From assembly GCA_023663145.1 (NCBI GenBank), contig JAMPHZ010000004.1:1-64000 (forward strand): a stretch of DNA of 64,000 bases. Direction: 5' to 3'. Position 1 is the first letter of the stretch; every line of letters starts with the position of its first letter. Below are positions 54,912-63,709 of the stretch, in pieces. The position numbers and the translations under genes are program-made. Source of the DNA: Odoribacter sp. (lineage in GTDB: Bacteria; Bacteroidota; Bacteroidia; Bacteroidales; Muribaculaceae). The notes beneath the pieces are model-generated. The model made no database searches. It was given only the letters and a program-made list of their open reading frames with translations, and was not told the DNA's origin.

Positions 54912-56543
54912 TTAGCGGTCCATGTCAGGAACAATATAGTCAAGCGAGCCGCCTATCGTGATAAGATCGGCTATTTTGCTGCCTGTGGTTATGTGGTCGA
55001 CCACTCCGGCCAACGGCAGGCAGGGAGGAGCTATTTTGAGACGGTAGGGTTTGGTTGTGCCGTCGCTCTCAAGGTATACACCGAAAGCGCCGCGACATCC
55101 CTCAACAACTTCAAACCATTGCCCCTGAGGAATCTTCAGCACCTTGGGAACCTTTACAAGATATTCACCCTCAGGTATATTGTCAACCAATTGCTCAAGA
55201 ATGCGTGCGCTTTGTTCCATCTCGCTCATGCGCACCTTGAAGCGTGCCATTGAGTCTCCTTCCTCGCGCACAACTTCTTCAAAATCAAGCTCGGAATAGA
55301 TAGAATATGGGCGCAGTTTGCGCATATCGCAAGCCCAACCCGAAGCTCGGCCCGACGGGCCTGTGATGGCATATGATATGGCATCTTCCTTACTCAGGAT
55401 GCCAACACCTTCCAATCGGTTCTTTGCGATGACGTTGCCGGTGAATATCTTGTTGTATTCCTTGATATTTTTTGGCAATACAGCTAAAAGTGCTTTCACA
55501 TCCTGTACAAAGTCGGGAGCAAGATCCTGCATAACACCGCCTATACATGCGTAGTTGAATGTCATGCGGGCGCCGCAGGTCTTTTCGAAAATATCAAGGA
55601 TCTGTTCTCTCACACGCAGTGTGTAGAACAGCATTGTGGTAGCACCGAGGTCCATGCAGTATGTGCCGATGAAGAGACAATGTGATGCTATACGCGACAG
55701 CTCGTCCATCATCACGCGTATCACTTGTGCACGGCGTGAGATTTCAATGCCGGCAGCTTTCTCGTACAGCATGCTGAGGCCGTGATGATAGATCTGACCT
55801 GAGAAATAGTCGAGACGATCCATGAAGTGGAGCGTCTGTGGGTATTGCAGCGATTCACACAGTTTCTCCACACCTCGGTGGATATAACCCATGTAAACGT
55901 CTATCTTCTTGATAGTCTCTCCGTCAACAGCTGTGCGGAAGCGTAATACGCCGTGGGTGGCAGGGTGCTGGGGGCCGATATTGATTACGAAATCTTCAGG
56001 AGTGAAGATGGCACGTTCCTGCATTGTGACCTTTCCGTCAGCATCGCGGGTGTAAACCTGGGTGTAGTCGCTTTGGCGTTCGTTTTCGATTGAAACCGGA
56101 TTGATAGATGGATCCTGATCGTAGTCTTTGCGAAGAGGGAATCCTACCCAGTCAATGTTAAGGAACAGGCGGCGCATATCCTGATTGTCAAGGAAGATGA
56201 TGCCGAAGAAGTCATATACTTCACGCTCGTAAAGCTCTGCTATGCGCCAAAGGTGCGACACGGTGGGGATATAGGGGTGGTCACGGTCGGGTCCGGCTAA
56301 AACTTTTACTGAGCAAGTCTCGCCCGTCTCTGAACACATTAAATAGTATATACATCCCAGCGAGTCTACCCAATCCATGCCTGCGATGGTGACAAGGTAG
56401 TCGAGGCCGAGGACATCACGCAGGGTGCGGGCGGTCTCAGGCCAGGCGGCGTTGTCGACAGTCAGTTGGGCGATGCCTGAGCCATCGGTGGCAAGCGGCA
56501 TTGACGGGAACTGTCGTGCAATCTTTTCCTGTAAGGTAGCCAT
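54912..56543 (-). CDS. nuoCD: Fused NADH-quinone oxidoreductase subunits C and D
   Basis: 543 aa. The N-terminal ~165 residues are the 30-kDa NuoC domain (ELYEREVYDFFGI, GFPLRKDYD). The rest is the 49-kDa NuoD domain with GPQHPATHGVLRF, the HRGVEKL segment and the quinone-site regions, ending IGGSLDYIVPDMDR. C-D fusion is also found in E. coli. It is shorter than the ~600 aa of E. coli NuoCD. It lies 19 bp upstream of nuoH. Confidence 0.95.
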   Translation of the reverse strand: MATLQEKIARQFPSMPLATDGSGIAQLTVDNAAWPETARTLRDVLGLDYLVTIAGMDWVDSLGCIYYLMCSETGETCSVKVLAGPDRDHPYIPTVSHLWRIAELYEREVYDFFGIIFLDNQDMRRLFLNIDWVGFPLRKDYDQDPSINPVSIENERQSDYTQVYTRDADGKVTMQERAIFTPEDFVINIGPQHPATHGVLRFRTAVDGETIKKIDVYMGYIHRGVEKLCESLQYPQTLHFMDRLDYFSGQIYHHGLSMLYEKAAGIEISRRAQVIRVMMDELSRIASHCLFIGTYCMDLGATTMLFYTLRVREQILDIFEKTCGARMTFNYACIGGVMQDLAPDFVQDVKALLAVLPKNIKEYNKIFTGNVIAKNRLEGVGILSKEDAISYAITGPSGRASGWACDMRKLRPYSIYSELDFEEVVREEGDSMARFKVRMSEMEQSARILEQLVDNIPEGEYLVKVPKVLKIPQGQWFEVVEGCRGAFGVYLESDGTTKPYRLKIAPPCLPLAGVVDHITTGSKIADLITIGGSLDYIVPDMDR

Positions 56544-56602
56544 AAATTTTATATGATTGATTGAGGCTTATTATTATAGGTGTAAATGCTGAGGGGAGAG
56601 GG

Positions 56603-57199
56603 TCAGTCAACGGGGTGTTCGCGCAGGAATTCCTCGCGGCTTTCCTGACGGTTGACGCCGCCGAAGAATTTCTCGACTTTGATTTTGCGTGACAGCTGCA
56701 TGATTCCGTAAATCATTGCCTCTGGACGCGGGGGACATCCGGGAACAAACACATCCACAGGCACTATATCTTCAATGCCTTTGGCTACATGATAGCTCTT
56801 GCGGAAAGGACCGCCGGATATGGCACAACTGCCGCAGGCAATCACATATTTCGGCTCGGCAAGTTGGTCGTAAAGGCGTCGGAATACGGGCACCATGCGG
56901 TTGACAATAGTGCCGGCAACCATCATGAAGTCAGCCTGACGTGGTGATGAGCGGGCAACTTCCCATCCGAAGCGTGCCATGTCAAAACGTGCGGCACCCA
57001 ATGACACAAATTCAATGCCGCAGCAACTTGTAGCGAATGTCAGCGGCCATATTGAGTTGGACCGGCCCCAATTGATCAGTTTGTCAAAAGACCCAACTAT
57101 CACGTTGGTGCCGCTTTCCTGTAATTCTTTTACGAGCTTCTCAATGTGCTCATTATCTTTCCATGCCTCATATGGCATTGATTTGCAAGTTACTTCCAT
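56603..57199 (-). CDS. nuoB: NADH-quinone oxidoreductase subunit B
   Basis: 198 aa. It binds cluster N2, the last electron donor to quinone, through the tandem C59-C60 (TSCCGIEF), C125 (GSCAISGG) and C155 (VPGCPPRPE). All four ligands are present. Its start overlaps the nuoA end by 10 bp. Confidence 0.97.
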   Translation of the reverse strand: MEVTCKSMPYEAWKDNEHIEKLVKELQESGTNVIVGSFDKLINWGRSNSIWPLTFATSCCGIEFVSLGAARFDMARFGWEVARSSPRQADFMMVAGTIVNRMVPVFRRLYDQLAEPKYVIACGSCAISGGPFRKSYHVAKGIEDIVPVDVFVPGCPPRPEAMIYGIMQLSRKIKVEKFFGGVNRQESREEFLREHPVD

Positions 57200-57570
57200 T
57201 CAAGCGCTCCTTTCTTCCAGGCATATGCCAGGCCAAGTACAAGTATTCCAAAGAAAACAGCGACGCCGAGCACTCCGGCCGATTCCGGGGTGTTGAAATT
57301 TACAGCCCACGGGAAAAGGAAGACGGTCTCGACGTCAAACATCAGAAAGAGAATCGCGAAAAGGTAATAACCTACGTTAAACTGCGACATGCTTTCGCCT
57401 CGGGTGGGAATACCACATTCATAGGCTTCTCCTTTCTGGGGATTGAAAGAGCGCGGCGATATTAAGCCGGCAATCCACAGCGCCAGGGCTACCAATGCCA
57501 CACCTGTGAGCAGTGCCGTGATGGCAAGCACTCCGCTGTTTTGAATTCCAAAAATGGCTAATGATATCAT
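57190..57570 (-). CDS. nuoA: NADH-quinone oxidoreductase subunit A
   Basis: A 126 aa three-helix membrane subunit. Signatures are KGEAYECGIPTRGES, where the loop Cys lies near the quinone site, and ILFLMFDVETVFLFPWA. It is the first gene of the nuo-atp run, preceded by a ~140 nt leader and the box at 57710-57717. Confidence 0.96.
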   Translation of the reverse strand: MISLAIFGIQNSGVLAITALLTGVALVALALWIAGLISPRSFNPQKGEAYECGIPTRGESMSQFNVGYYLFAILFLMFDVETVFLFPWAVNFNTPESAGVLGVAVFFGILVLGLAYAWKKGALEWK

Positions 57571-57709
57571 ATTATTATTTTGTTGTTTTCTTTTCAGTCG
57601 CCCGTCGGTGATTTATCTCGGAGGCTTATGGCGCTGAAACAGTGGCGATTCACTGCCTGAAACCTACCGCAACAACTTGTGCCGGGCATTATGCGGGTTT
57701 TTCTGCCTG

Positions 57710-57717
57710 CAAAGATA
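57710..57717 (-). promoter_or_regulatory. -7 promoter box for the nuo-atp run (TATCTTTG on minus strand)
   Basis: CAAAGATA on the plus strand, 140 bp before the nuoA ATG. It is the only convincing TAnnTTTG box I saw in the gaps ahead of any gene of the nuo-atp run. Confidence 0.65.
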
Positions 57718-57933
57718 GTCATTTTCCTGTAAATTCGCCTAACTTTTGAAACAATTTTTAACGATTTTTACGTCTGACGTTTGTAATCTTCGTAAATTAC
57801 CCTGTCTGTTTTAATTTTTTCCGGGGCGGATAAAATGAAGTGGTTGACACTCTCACATGATGCATTGGCGTGTTAATTAATGTTAAGTGTAAAAGTTTTG
57901 TTTCGATTTTGTGGCTGTATTGAAAAATATTTG

Positions 57934-57941
57934 TAACTTTG
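57934..57941 (+). promoter_or_regulatory. -7 promoter box (TAACTTTG) for the zinc transport genes
   Basis: Matches TAnnTTTG with a TTTG at 57908-57911 near the -33 position. No obvious Zur-type palindrome was recognised. Confidence 0.7.
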
Positions 57942-57984
57942 CCGTGACAATCTATAACTTGTCATATAATCTATGGACATATAT

Positions 57985-58860
57985 ATGAATAGGATATTGG
58001 CGATAGCGGGCTTAATAATTGCCCTGTTTGTCGCTTCTTCATGTGGAGACACCGCAGATGAACGGCCTGTGATAGCTGTGAGTATCGAGCCGCAGAGATA
58101 TATACTTGAGCAGTTGGTCGGTGATCATTTTAAAGTTGTGACGATAATGCCGTCGAGCGCTGATCCCGAGGCGTTCGAGCCATCTCTCACTACCCGTGCC
58201 GATATTGACCGCAGCAAGGCATATTTTACAATGGACATTCTGCCATTCGAGTTGGCTCTCAAATTGTCCATTGATAAAGATGTCAATATTGTTGATATTG
58301 CAAATGATATTGAACCTCTTTATGGAACCCATGGCCACGTACACACGAATTTTCTTGAACAGGCCCCTGATTCATCAGACTGTGTTGATCCCCATTATTG
58401 GGGCTCGGTTAAAAACATGCGCATCATGACAAGATGCATGGCCGAGCAATTACAGCGTCTCGACCCCGATAATGCCGCCGAATATCAGGAACGTTATATG
58501 TCCGTAGACCATAAACTTGACTCGCTTGACATGGTATTCGCAAAAAGTCTGGCACAGGCTCCCAACCGCTCTTTCATTGTATGGCATCCCACTTTAAGCT
58601 ACTTTGCCCGCGATTATGATCTTGAGCAACTTGCCGTAAGTGGTGACAACAAGGAAGTTTCAATAGGCGCACTACGTCACGTAATCGATGAAGCCAAGGA
58701 GCATGGAGCGCAGCTTTTCATCAATCAAGGCTATTGTAATGCCCAGCAGGCCGCTACTATCCGTAACAGCACCGGTGCAAATGAGATTTCAGTAAATATT
58801 TCATCATACGACTGGCCTGATCAGTTAAAGAGCGTGGTAGATGAACTTTCGAGATTATGA
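57985..58860 (+). CDS. Zinc/manganese ABC transporter substrate-binding lipoprotein (ZnuA-like)
   Basis: 291 aa from the ATG at 57985 (an ATG at 57973 adds four residues). The signal peptide ends in a lipobox at SSC. The fold is that of cluster A-I metal-binding proteins: IMPSSADPEAFEPS, a short His-containing loop (THGHVH), DPHYWGS and WHPTLSYFARDY supply probable His ligands. The first ligand position appears to be Glu rather than His. It captures Zn2+ or Mn2+ in the periplasm. It overlaps the ATPase gene by 20 bp. Confidence 0.88.
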   Translation: MNRILAIAGLIIALFVASSCGDTADERPVIAVSIEPQRYILEQLVGDHFKVVTIMPSSADPEAFEPSLTTRADIDRSKAYFTMDILPFELALKLSIDKDVNIVDIANDIEPLYGTHGHVHTNFLEQAPDSSDCVDPHYWGSVKNMRIMTRCMAEQLQRLDPDNAAEYQERYMSVDHKLDSLDMVFAKSLAQAPNRSFIVWHPTLSYFARDYDLEQLAVSGDNKEVSIGALRHVIDEAKEHGAQLFINQGYCNAQQAATIRNSTGANEISVNISSYDWPDQLKSVVDELSRL

Positions 58861-59590
58861 GAAACATCTCGGCACCTGCTGCCATCACCCCCGGCCTGTT
58901 GATGTGCATCTCAATGCAACCGACAGGCCGCTGATCGAATTATGCGGTGTCTCGTTCACGCGCGAGCGTCGTGAGATACTTTCAAATGTAAATCTCCGCA
59001 TCAACAAAGGCGATTTTGTGGCGGTGACGGGTCCGAACGGAGGAGGTAAGACCTCCCTGCTGCGCATAATCCTGGGATTGCTCAAGCCTGCTTCCGGGGC
59101 GGTGCATTTTCCTGACGGCCGCTCCTCTGTTGGTTATCTGCCTCAGAAGAACAGCATAGACTCACATTTCCCCATATCTGTGCGGGATGTCATAGCTTCA
59201 GGCATCCTCGCCCACACCGGTTATGATTCAGCGACCAGGAATTCTATGGTTGAAGAAGCTCTGAACGATGTAGAGCTTGCACAATTGGCGGCCCGCCCTA
59301 TAGGCCGCCTCAGCGGAGGCCAGTTGCAGCGTGCCTTGCTCGGAAGGGCTATTGTGGCAAAGCCGTCACTACTTGTGCTTGATGAGCCGCTCAGCTATAT
59401 CGACAAGCATTTTGAAGCCCATATATATCGTTTGATCGCATCTCTCGCACCCCGGTGCACAATTATCTTAGTATCACATGAGATGTCAACCATTGATGCC
59501 ATGGCCAACAGACACATCATTGTTGACCATTCAGTGACCGAATGCTCAGCCACGCGACATATCACGGTCACCACTTGCGACGCCTCATGA
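58841..59590 (+). CDS. Zinc/manganese ABC transporter ATP-binding protein (ZnuC-like)
   Basis: 249 aa. Walker A GPNGGGKTS near 67-75, signature LSGGQLQRALLGRA and Walker B LLVLDEPLSYID are intact. The sequence between them (VGYLPQKNSIDSHFP) is typical of metal-uptake ABC ATPases. A short Cys/His-containing N-terminus (TCCHH) precedes the domain. No permease gene follows; the next gene is guanine deaminase behind a terminator. Confidence 0.9.
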   Translation: MNFRDYEKHLGTCCHHPRPVDVHLNATDRPLIELCGVSFTRERREILSNVNLRINKGDFVAVTGPNGGGKTSLLRIILGLLKPASGAVHFPDGRSSVGYLPQKNSIDSHFPISVRDVIASGILAHTGYDSATRNSMVEEALNDVELAQLAARPIGRLSGGQLQRALLGRAIVAKPSLLVLDEPLSYIDKHFEAHIYRLIASLAPRCTIILVSHEMSTIDAMANRHIIVDHSVTECSATRHITVTTCDAS

Positions 59591-59622
59591 CAAATCAGTC
59601 TTTAGGAAACTTTTTTGATTAC

Positions 59623-59655
59623 AGAGGCGTTCAATATTGAGCGCCTCTTTTTTTA
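59623..59655 (+). terminator. Rho-independent terminator after the zinc ABC genes
   Basis: AGAGGCG pairs with CGCCTCT, extended by TCAA/TTGA, followed by a run of T. Its position shows the deaminase gene starts after it. Confidence 0.88.
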
Positions 59656-59668
59656 TAAGTTTATTGAT

Positions 59669-60190
59669 ATGAAACACATTGATTTTGGTCCCGATACCGA
59701 GAAAGAATTTCTTGACTACACACCTGATGACGCCCGATTCATGCAGATGGCTATTGACCTGTCGGTTGAGAACGTAGCCAACGGAGGAGGTCCGTTCGGT
59801 GCAGTGGTAGTGAAAGACGGGCAGGTAGTGGCGACCGGTGTAAACCGCGTCACGGCAAATAATGATCCTACGGCTCACGCTGAAGTGTCAGCTATAAGGG
59901 CGGCCTGTGCCCGCGAGAATACATTTAAGCTTTCAGGATGTACCGTATATTCATCATGTGAGCCATGTCCGATGTGCCTTAGTGCCTTGTATTGGGCGGG
60001 AGTTGATCGCATCTGTTACGGAAACACAAAAGCCGACGCAAAAGCAATTGACTTCGACGATTCATTTATATATGATCAATTGGCTCTTGCCCGTGAGCAG
60101 CGCTCGATACGCTGTGACCATTTCATGCGGGCCCGGGCGCTTGACGCATTCAGGGCATGGTCGCAGAATCCTGAGAAAGTCGAGTATTGA
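59669..60190 (+). CDS. guaD: Guanine deaminase (CDA family)
   Basis: 173 aa from the ATG at 59669, chosen because an upstream in-frame start at 59615 lies before the terminator hairpin. Zinc and catalytic residues are intact: H70 and E72 in PTAHAEVSA, C100 and C103 in EPCPMC. FDDSFIYDQL and the C-terminal FRAWSQ...VEY closely recall Bacillus-type GuaD, which converts guanine to xanthine. A tRNA adenosine deaminase is less likely because of that C-terminus. Confidence 0.88.
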   Translation: MKHIDFGPDTEKEFLDYTPDDARFMQMAIDLSVENVANGGGPFGAVVVKDGQVVATGVNRVTANNDPTAHAEVSAIRAACARENTFKLSGCTVYSSCEPCPMCLSALYWAGVDRICYGNTKADAKAIDFDDSFIYDQLALAREQRSIRCDHFMRARALDAFRAWSQNPEKVEY

Positions 60191-60196
60191 CGAACT

Positions 60197-60221
60197 AAAG
60201 CTCCCTCAACGGGAGCTTTAT
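60197..60221 (+). terminator. Rho-independent terminator after guaD
   Basis: AAAGCTCCC, loop TCAAC, GGGAGCTTT: a perfect 9-bp stem, with a short T stretch, just after the guaD stop. Confidence 0.82.
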
Positions 60222-60333
60222 TGCAAAGTATATTTAATGAGAGACGACTATTGATTGGGCTTCGCGGTCCGAACTGTACAGTTATAGCTGGCAAGGCATT
60301 CATGTCTTAGCCATTACCCTTGTCGTTGAGAAT

Positions 60334-60483
60334 TTAGACAATGTCTATGTGATCGTTGGACTGGAGGCTTAAGATTGGTAAGGTCAAAGTGAGTGGGATT
60401 TTGCCGTCAATCGTGAATTTATTCGGCACACCTACATTGTCGAAGTAAAGGGCCTTGTCCGGTAGTAATGTAAGTGATAACAC
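60334..60483 (-). pseudogene. Possible gene remnant in the guaD-receptor intergenic region
   Basis: The stretch 60222-60533 has no intact gene. On the minus strand a ~49-codon open frame starts at a GTG and contains protein-like alternating hydrophobic sequence (ALYFDNVGVPNKF, then GKIPLTLTLPIL), ending at a TAA at 60334-60336. The codons look biased, but no homology can be named. It could be the decayed end of an exported beta protein, or chance. Confidence 0.3.
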
Positions 60484-60533
60484 CTGTCAAACCGTGAAAT
60501 TTCGATTGGTGCCACAGCTACGTCTGATTAATT

Positions 60534-63068
60534 CTAATGCTTAATAATGGCAGACGGGCTGGAGCCATAGGCACCGACTTCGTTAGCTCTGCGGGTTTTC
60601 TTGCCATATCCAATTGTATATGTAACGGTAAGATTCAGGCTCGCGTGGGCTTTGGGGGAGTACAATGTTTCCCATTTACTATATAATGGCGTCTCTTGAC
60701 TCCATGTGTCAGAGTCCCATTTGTTCCGGAAGATGTTTTTCGCTGTCAAACTCACCACCCAGGTCCCATTACCCCATCCGGCTTCAATCAAATAAGATTG
60801 CCGATTGCGGATTACGATGTTGGAATTCTCCGTAAGGGTTGAATTTTTTGATCCCCACGAGGCAAGCACATAAAACGATTTCCAGTAATATGATGCTTGG
60901 AGTTGGATACGCAGAGGGGATAAAGTTGAATCATATAACCCACTGGATTTGAAAAACTTCTGAGTTATGTTCGCATATAGTTGCAGGCTGTTGTTGAAAA
61001 GCTTCAGATTTGCTGAGGCTCCGGCATATAAATTGGAGTAATTGCCGTTATTTATATAGCTTCGGATTAAAGCATTATTACCATAAGGCGAATATATGGT
61101 GGCTACGCGATTGAAATATTCATCACAACCGACAAATGCAGCCATATTGAATTTGTTATTGGCATAGAAATTGTATGCAAGGTTTGTATTAAGTGCTTGA
61201 TAGTTGGCTAAAGAGGAGTTGCCGGTAAGATATAAGTACTCATTGTCGCGAATCACCATATCTTGACGCATATCTACCCCAGGAGTCCAGACACCATAAG
61301 AAGCGTAGGCTGTCAAGCTATTCTTATTGCTGATTTTCCACCAAAAATTAACATCTCCAAATGGAGTCTTTTCGGTATGTGTGGTATTATTGGCCGAAAT
61401 TCTTTCAAATCCAAATCCAAGATTTGCTGACAGGTTGAATTTCTTTGTGGAAAACGTGTACTGGGTTGTTATACCACCGGTTGTAGTTTTCAGGTGGTCT
61501 GTAGATCCTACATTGGTGGGATAGTCGACGATATCGTTCAAATATATGAACCGACCGCCTAACCTGACACGATGCTTTGATCCAAACGCTTTCAGTCCAT
61601 ATAGATTAAGTTTGAGAGAAGTCCGGTTTTCAACAGCGTCATTGACAATCGGGATGTTTACCGCGTCGGTGAAGTATGCAGACGAATTGTTTCGATGGTC
61701 ATATGACAACGAATGCGAGTAATCTATGGCGAAATCGCGGGGATGCCACCAGTATAGTGAACCATTGTAATTAAAACTATTCAGCCGAGAACTATTTGAC
61801 CTTGTAAAATTATAATCTTTGTCGAAATTATTGTTGAAAGAAAGTTGGCCGGAGTATGATTGCTCAGGAGATGATTCGTGGGTAAACGACACAAGATTTT
61901 GTAGTTGCAACCTTGTGGAATTCAACGATGCACGAAACGTCACGGGGAAACTGTTTAGTATGTTCTTTGATGTGGTTGTGGTCTCGTTACGTGTAACCTC
62001 ACCATCATTGAGTGTAAATTGCGACTTAGTGTCTGAACCCGAATGACTATTGTTGTTGTTGGCGACGCCTACATATAGGTCATAGGTCATTCGTTTGTAT
62101 GTGAATTTGTTATATATGTTCGATTTGTTGGAGAATCCGTTTAAAGTGGTTTCTGAAGCCATAAATTTAGAATAGCCTCCGTATGCATATTCCTGCACAA
62201 CTATATTTATAGCTTTGCGGGCTCCTCGAAAACGAGGATCTGCCGGGGAATCGTAAACCTCAATTTTACGGGCGTTGGCGATATTCATAGCATTCAGATC
62301 GTCATTGCTTGCCGGTGTAAAATTTATAAATATTTCACAGACATTTCCGAATACATCTGTAATCGTATTTGATCCCGGGGTGACAATTAACGTGGGGATT
62401 GCCATATGACTCAACAAGTCGAATCCAGTTGATGAGAACTGTTTTTGCCGCTGCGTCGGCATATATGTGTTCTTATCCGGAGATAGGATAACGGCATCTT
62501 CTTCGACCGTGATGCTTCGTAGAGTAATCGGGTTTTCGCGGAGGGTTATGACCCCTACATTGCAGTTGTCGGAATTTTGGTATGTGGTCATGTACCCGAC
62601 GCACGACACCTTTGCCGTCAGATTCTTCCTGTCGCAAGGAATACTGAAAGTACCATCTTGTGCAGTTGCGCCATATGTGACGACAACCGAATCCCTTGGA
62701 TTAATAAGTAAAACAGATGCGCATGGCAAAGGCTCTTTCTCAGAGTCGACTACTTGTCCGGTATATGTGAATCTACCGTGTTGGAGTGCTTCAACATAAT
62801 AGATTCCCTTTTTAGTTGAAAGCATTATCGGGTGAAATCCGATGATTTGCCGAAGAGCGACGTTAATGTCGTCGGTATCAATTGTTGCAGATGTTATGTA
62901 ATTGTCAAGCTCCTTGTAGATAAATGCAATATTTGCGTCAGGATGGTCCTGGGAAATTTTTACAATGGCCTGGGATATCGGCGTGTTATTGAAAGTGTAT
63001 GTAAACTCTTTGGCGTTGGCTGCTATGAACGCAATCATCGCCACTAAGATTATGATGGTCCGTTTCAT
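60534..63068 (-). CDS. STN-domain outer-membrane receptor (TonB-dependent-like)
   Basis: An 844 aa exported protein (signal peptide about 1-19). Residues about 20-92 form an STN domain (FTYTFNNTPISQAI), the N-terminal signalling module of transducer receptors. A carboxypeptidase-regulatory-like beta-sandwich follows at about 97-180 (GQVVDSEKEPLPCASVLL), then a plug-like region (about 195-300) and a long beta-barrel rich in Asn, Ser and Tyr. It lacks SusC hallmarks and there is no SusD partner; it fits the outer-membrane beta-barrel receptor group. It begins 2 bp after the anti-sigma gene and is likely its sensor. The ligand is unknown. Confidence 0.82.
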   Translation of the reverse strand: MKRTIIILVAMIAFIAANAKEFTYTFNNTPISQAIVKISQDHPDANIAFIYKELDNYITSATIDTDDINVALRQIIGFHPIMLSTKKGIYYVEALQHGRFTYTGQVVDSEKEPLPCASVLLINPRDSVVVTYGATAQDGTFSIPCDRKNLTAKVSCVGYMTTYQNSDNCNVGVITLRENPITLRSITVEEDAVILSPDKNTYMPTQRQKQFSSTGFDLLSHMAIPTLIVTPGSNTITDVFGNVCEIFINFTPASNDDLNAMNIANARKIEVYDSPADPRFRGARKAINIVVQEYAYGGYSKFMASETTLNGFSNKSNIYNKFTYKRMTYDLYVGVANNNNSHSGSDTKSQFTLNDGEVTRNETTTTSKNILNSFPVTFRASLNSTRLQLQNLVSFTHESSPEQSYSGQLSFNNNFDKDYNFTRSNSSRLNSFNYNGSLYWWHPRDFAIDYSHSLSYDHRNNSSAYFTDAVNIPIVNDAVENRTSLKLNLYGLKAFGSKHRVRLGGRFIYLNDIVDYPTNVGSTDHLKTTTGGITTQYTFSTKKFNLSANLGFGFERISANNTTHTEKTPFGDVNFWWKISNKNSLTAYASYGVWTPGVDMRQDMVIRDNEYLYLTGNSSLANYQALNTNLAYNFYANNKFNMAAFVGCDEYFNRVATIYSPYGNNALIRSYINNGNYSNLYAGASANLKLFNNSLQLYANITQKFFKSSGLYDSTLSPLRIQLQASYYWKSFYVLASWGSKNSTLTENSNIVIRNRQSYLIEAGWGNGTWVVSLTAKNIFRNKWDSDTWSQETPLYSKWETLYSPKAHASLNLTVTYTIGYGKKTRRANEVGAYGSSPSAIIKH

Positions 63069-63070
63069 AG

Positions 63071-63709
63071 TTAGTTAACAATAATTCTCTTGCTTGTTAT
63101 ACGTATGTTTATCTGCTCGAAAGTATTTAGCTGTTCGATCGTTTCTTCCAACGGGAGATTTGGGTCGAATTTATAAAACAAATGGAGTCGAGCCGTTTCA
63201 GGATGCTTGAAATCAACCTCAATATTGTTGATTCGGGCTATATAGTTGAGAATTGTATCTAATGCAACATCCTCAAAAACAGTGGGGACAGCAGCCACCA
63301 CCGGTGGATGCTCCACAACATCAGTCATGGCGTTATTTACCATTGGGGTAGATGTGACCTCATCGATTGTAATATCCACAGTCGTCTGTATTGGCTCGAA
63401 CTTCTTTACAGCAAAAGTGATAGTCAGCGCAACTACAGCCAGAGAACTTAGCGCGATGGTTGCGATCGATGCAGCGCGGAATCCGATACGAAGGAACCGG
63501 AATTTCGGATTTGTGTGGGCGTTGGAAAAACGTCTCCATTCTACATCAACATCCGCATTGTCGTCAGTTGTCGAAAAAGTAGATTTGGTTTTGCAGAGCA
63601 GACAGTAAATCGTTTTGACCTCATGGTCAGAGAGTATTTCTTCAATCTTCTGCGTGGAGTATTTGTCGGGATGCTCAATTAAATCAAGCACAATGTTGTA
63701 TTTATCCAT
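63071..63709 (-). CDS. Short FecR-like anti-sigma factor
   Basis: A 212 aa single-pass membrane protein: cytoplasmic part about 1-75, transmembrane helix about 77-101, short periplasmic linker, and a C-terminal DUF4974/STN-like domain at about 144-212 (FEDVALDTILNYIARI, ending RITSKRIIVN). The usual ~100-residue FecR domain between the membrane and DUF4974 is missing. A Cys pair, CLLC, at 36-39 lies in the cytoplasmic part. It would hold the sigma factor until the receptor signals. It overlaps the sigma gene by 8 bp. Confidence 0.72.
   Translation of the reverse strand: MDKYNIVLDLIEHPDKYSTQKIEEILSDHEVKTIYCLLCKTKSTFSTTDDNADVDVEWRRFSNAHTNPKFRFLRIGFRAASIATIALSSLAVVALTITFAVKKFEPIQTTVDITIDEVTSTPMVNNAMTDVVEHPPVVAAVPTVFEDVALDTILNYIARINNIEVDFKHPETARLHLFYKFDPNLPLEETIEQLNTFEQINIRITSKRIIVN

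Larger units (their letters stand above)
57571..57972. other. Divergent regulatory region between nuoA and the zinc-binding protein gene
   Basis: About 400 bp without a gene. It holds the nuoA promoter box (57710-57717, minus) with a leader containing a small CAGTG/CACTG hairpin, an AT-rich middle part, and the plus-strand box at 57934-57941. No operator repeat was recognised. Confidence 0.6.

Noticed and set aside
57571..57972. Possible riboswitch upstream of nuoA or the zinc genes
   Set aside because: No known conserved riboswitch core was recognised in either leader; only small hairpins were found.
59615..59668. Longer guanine deaminase start
   Set aside because: The extra codons are the terminator hairpin of the zinc ABC genes.
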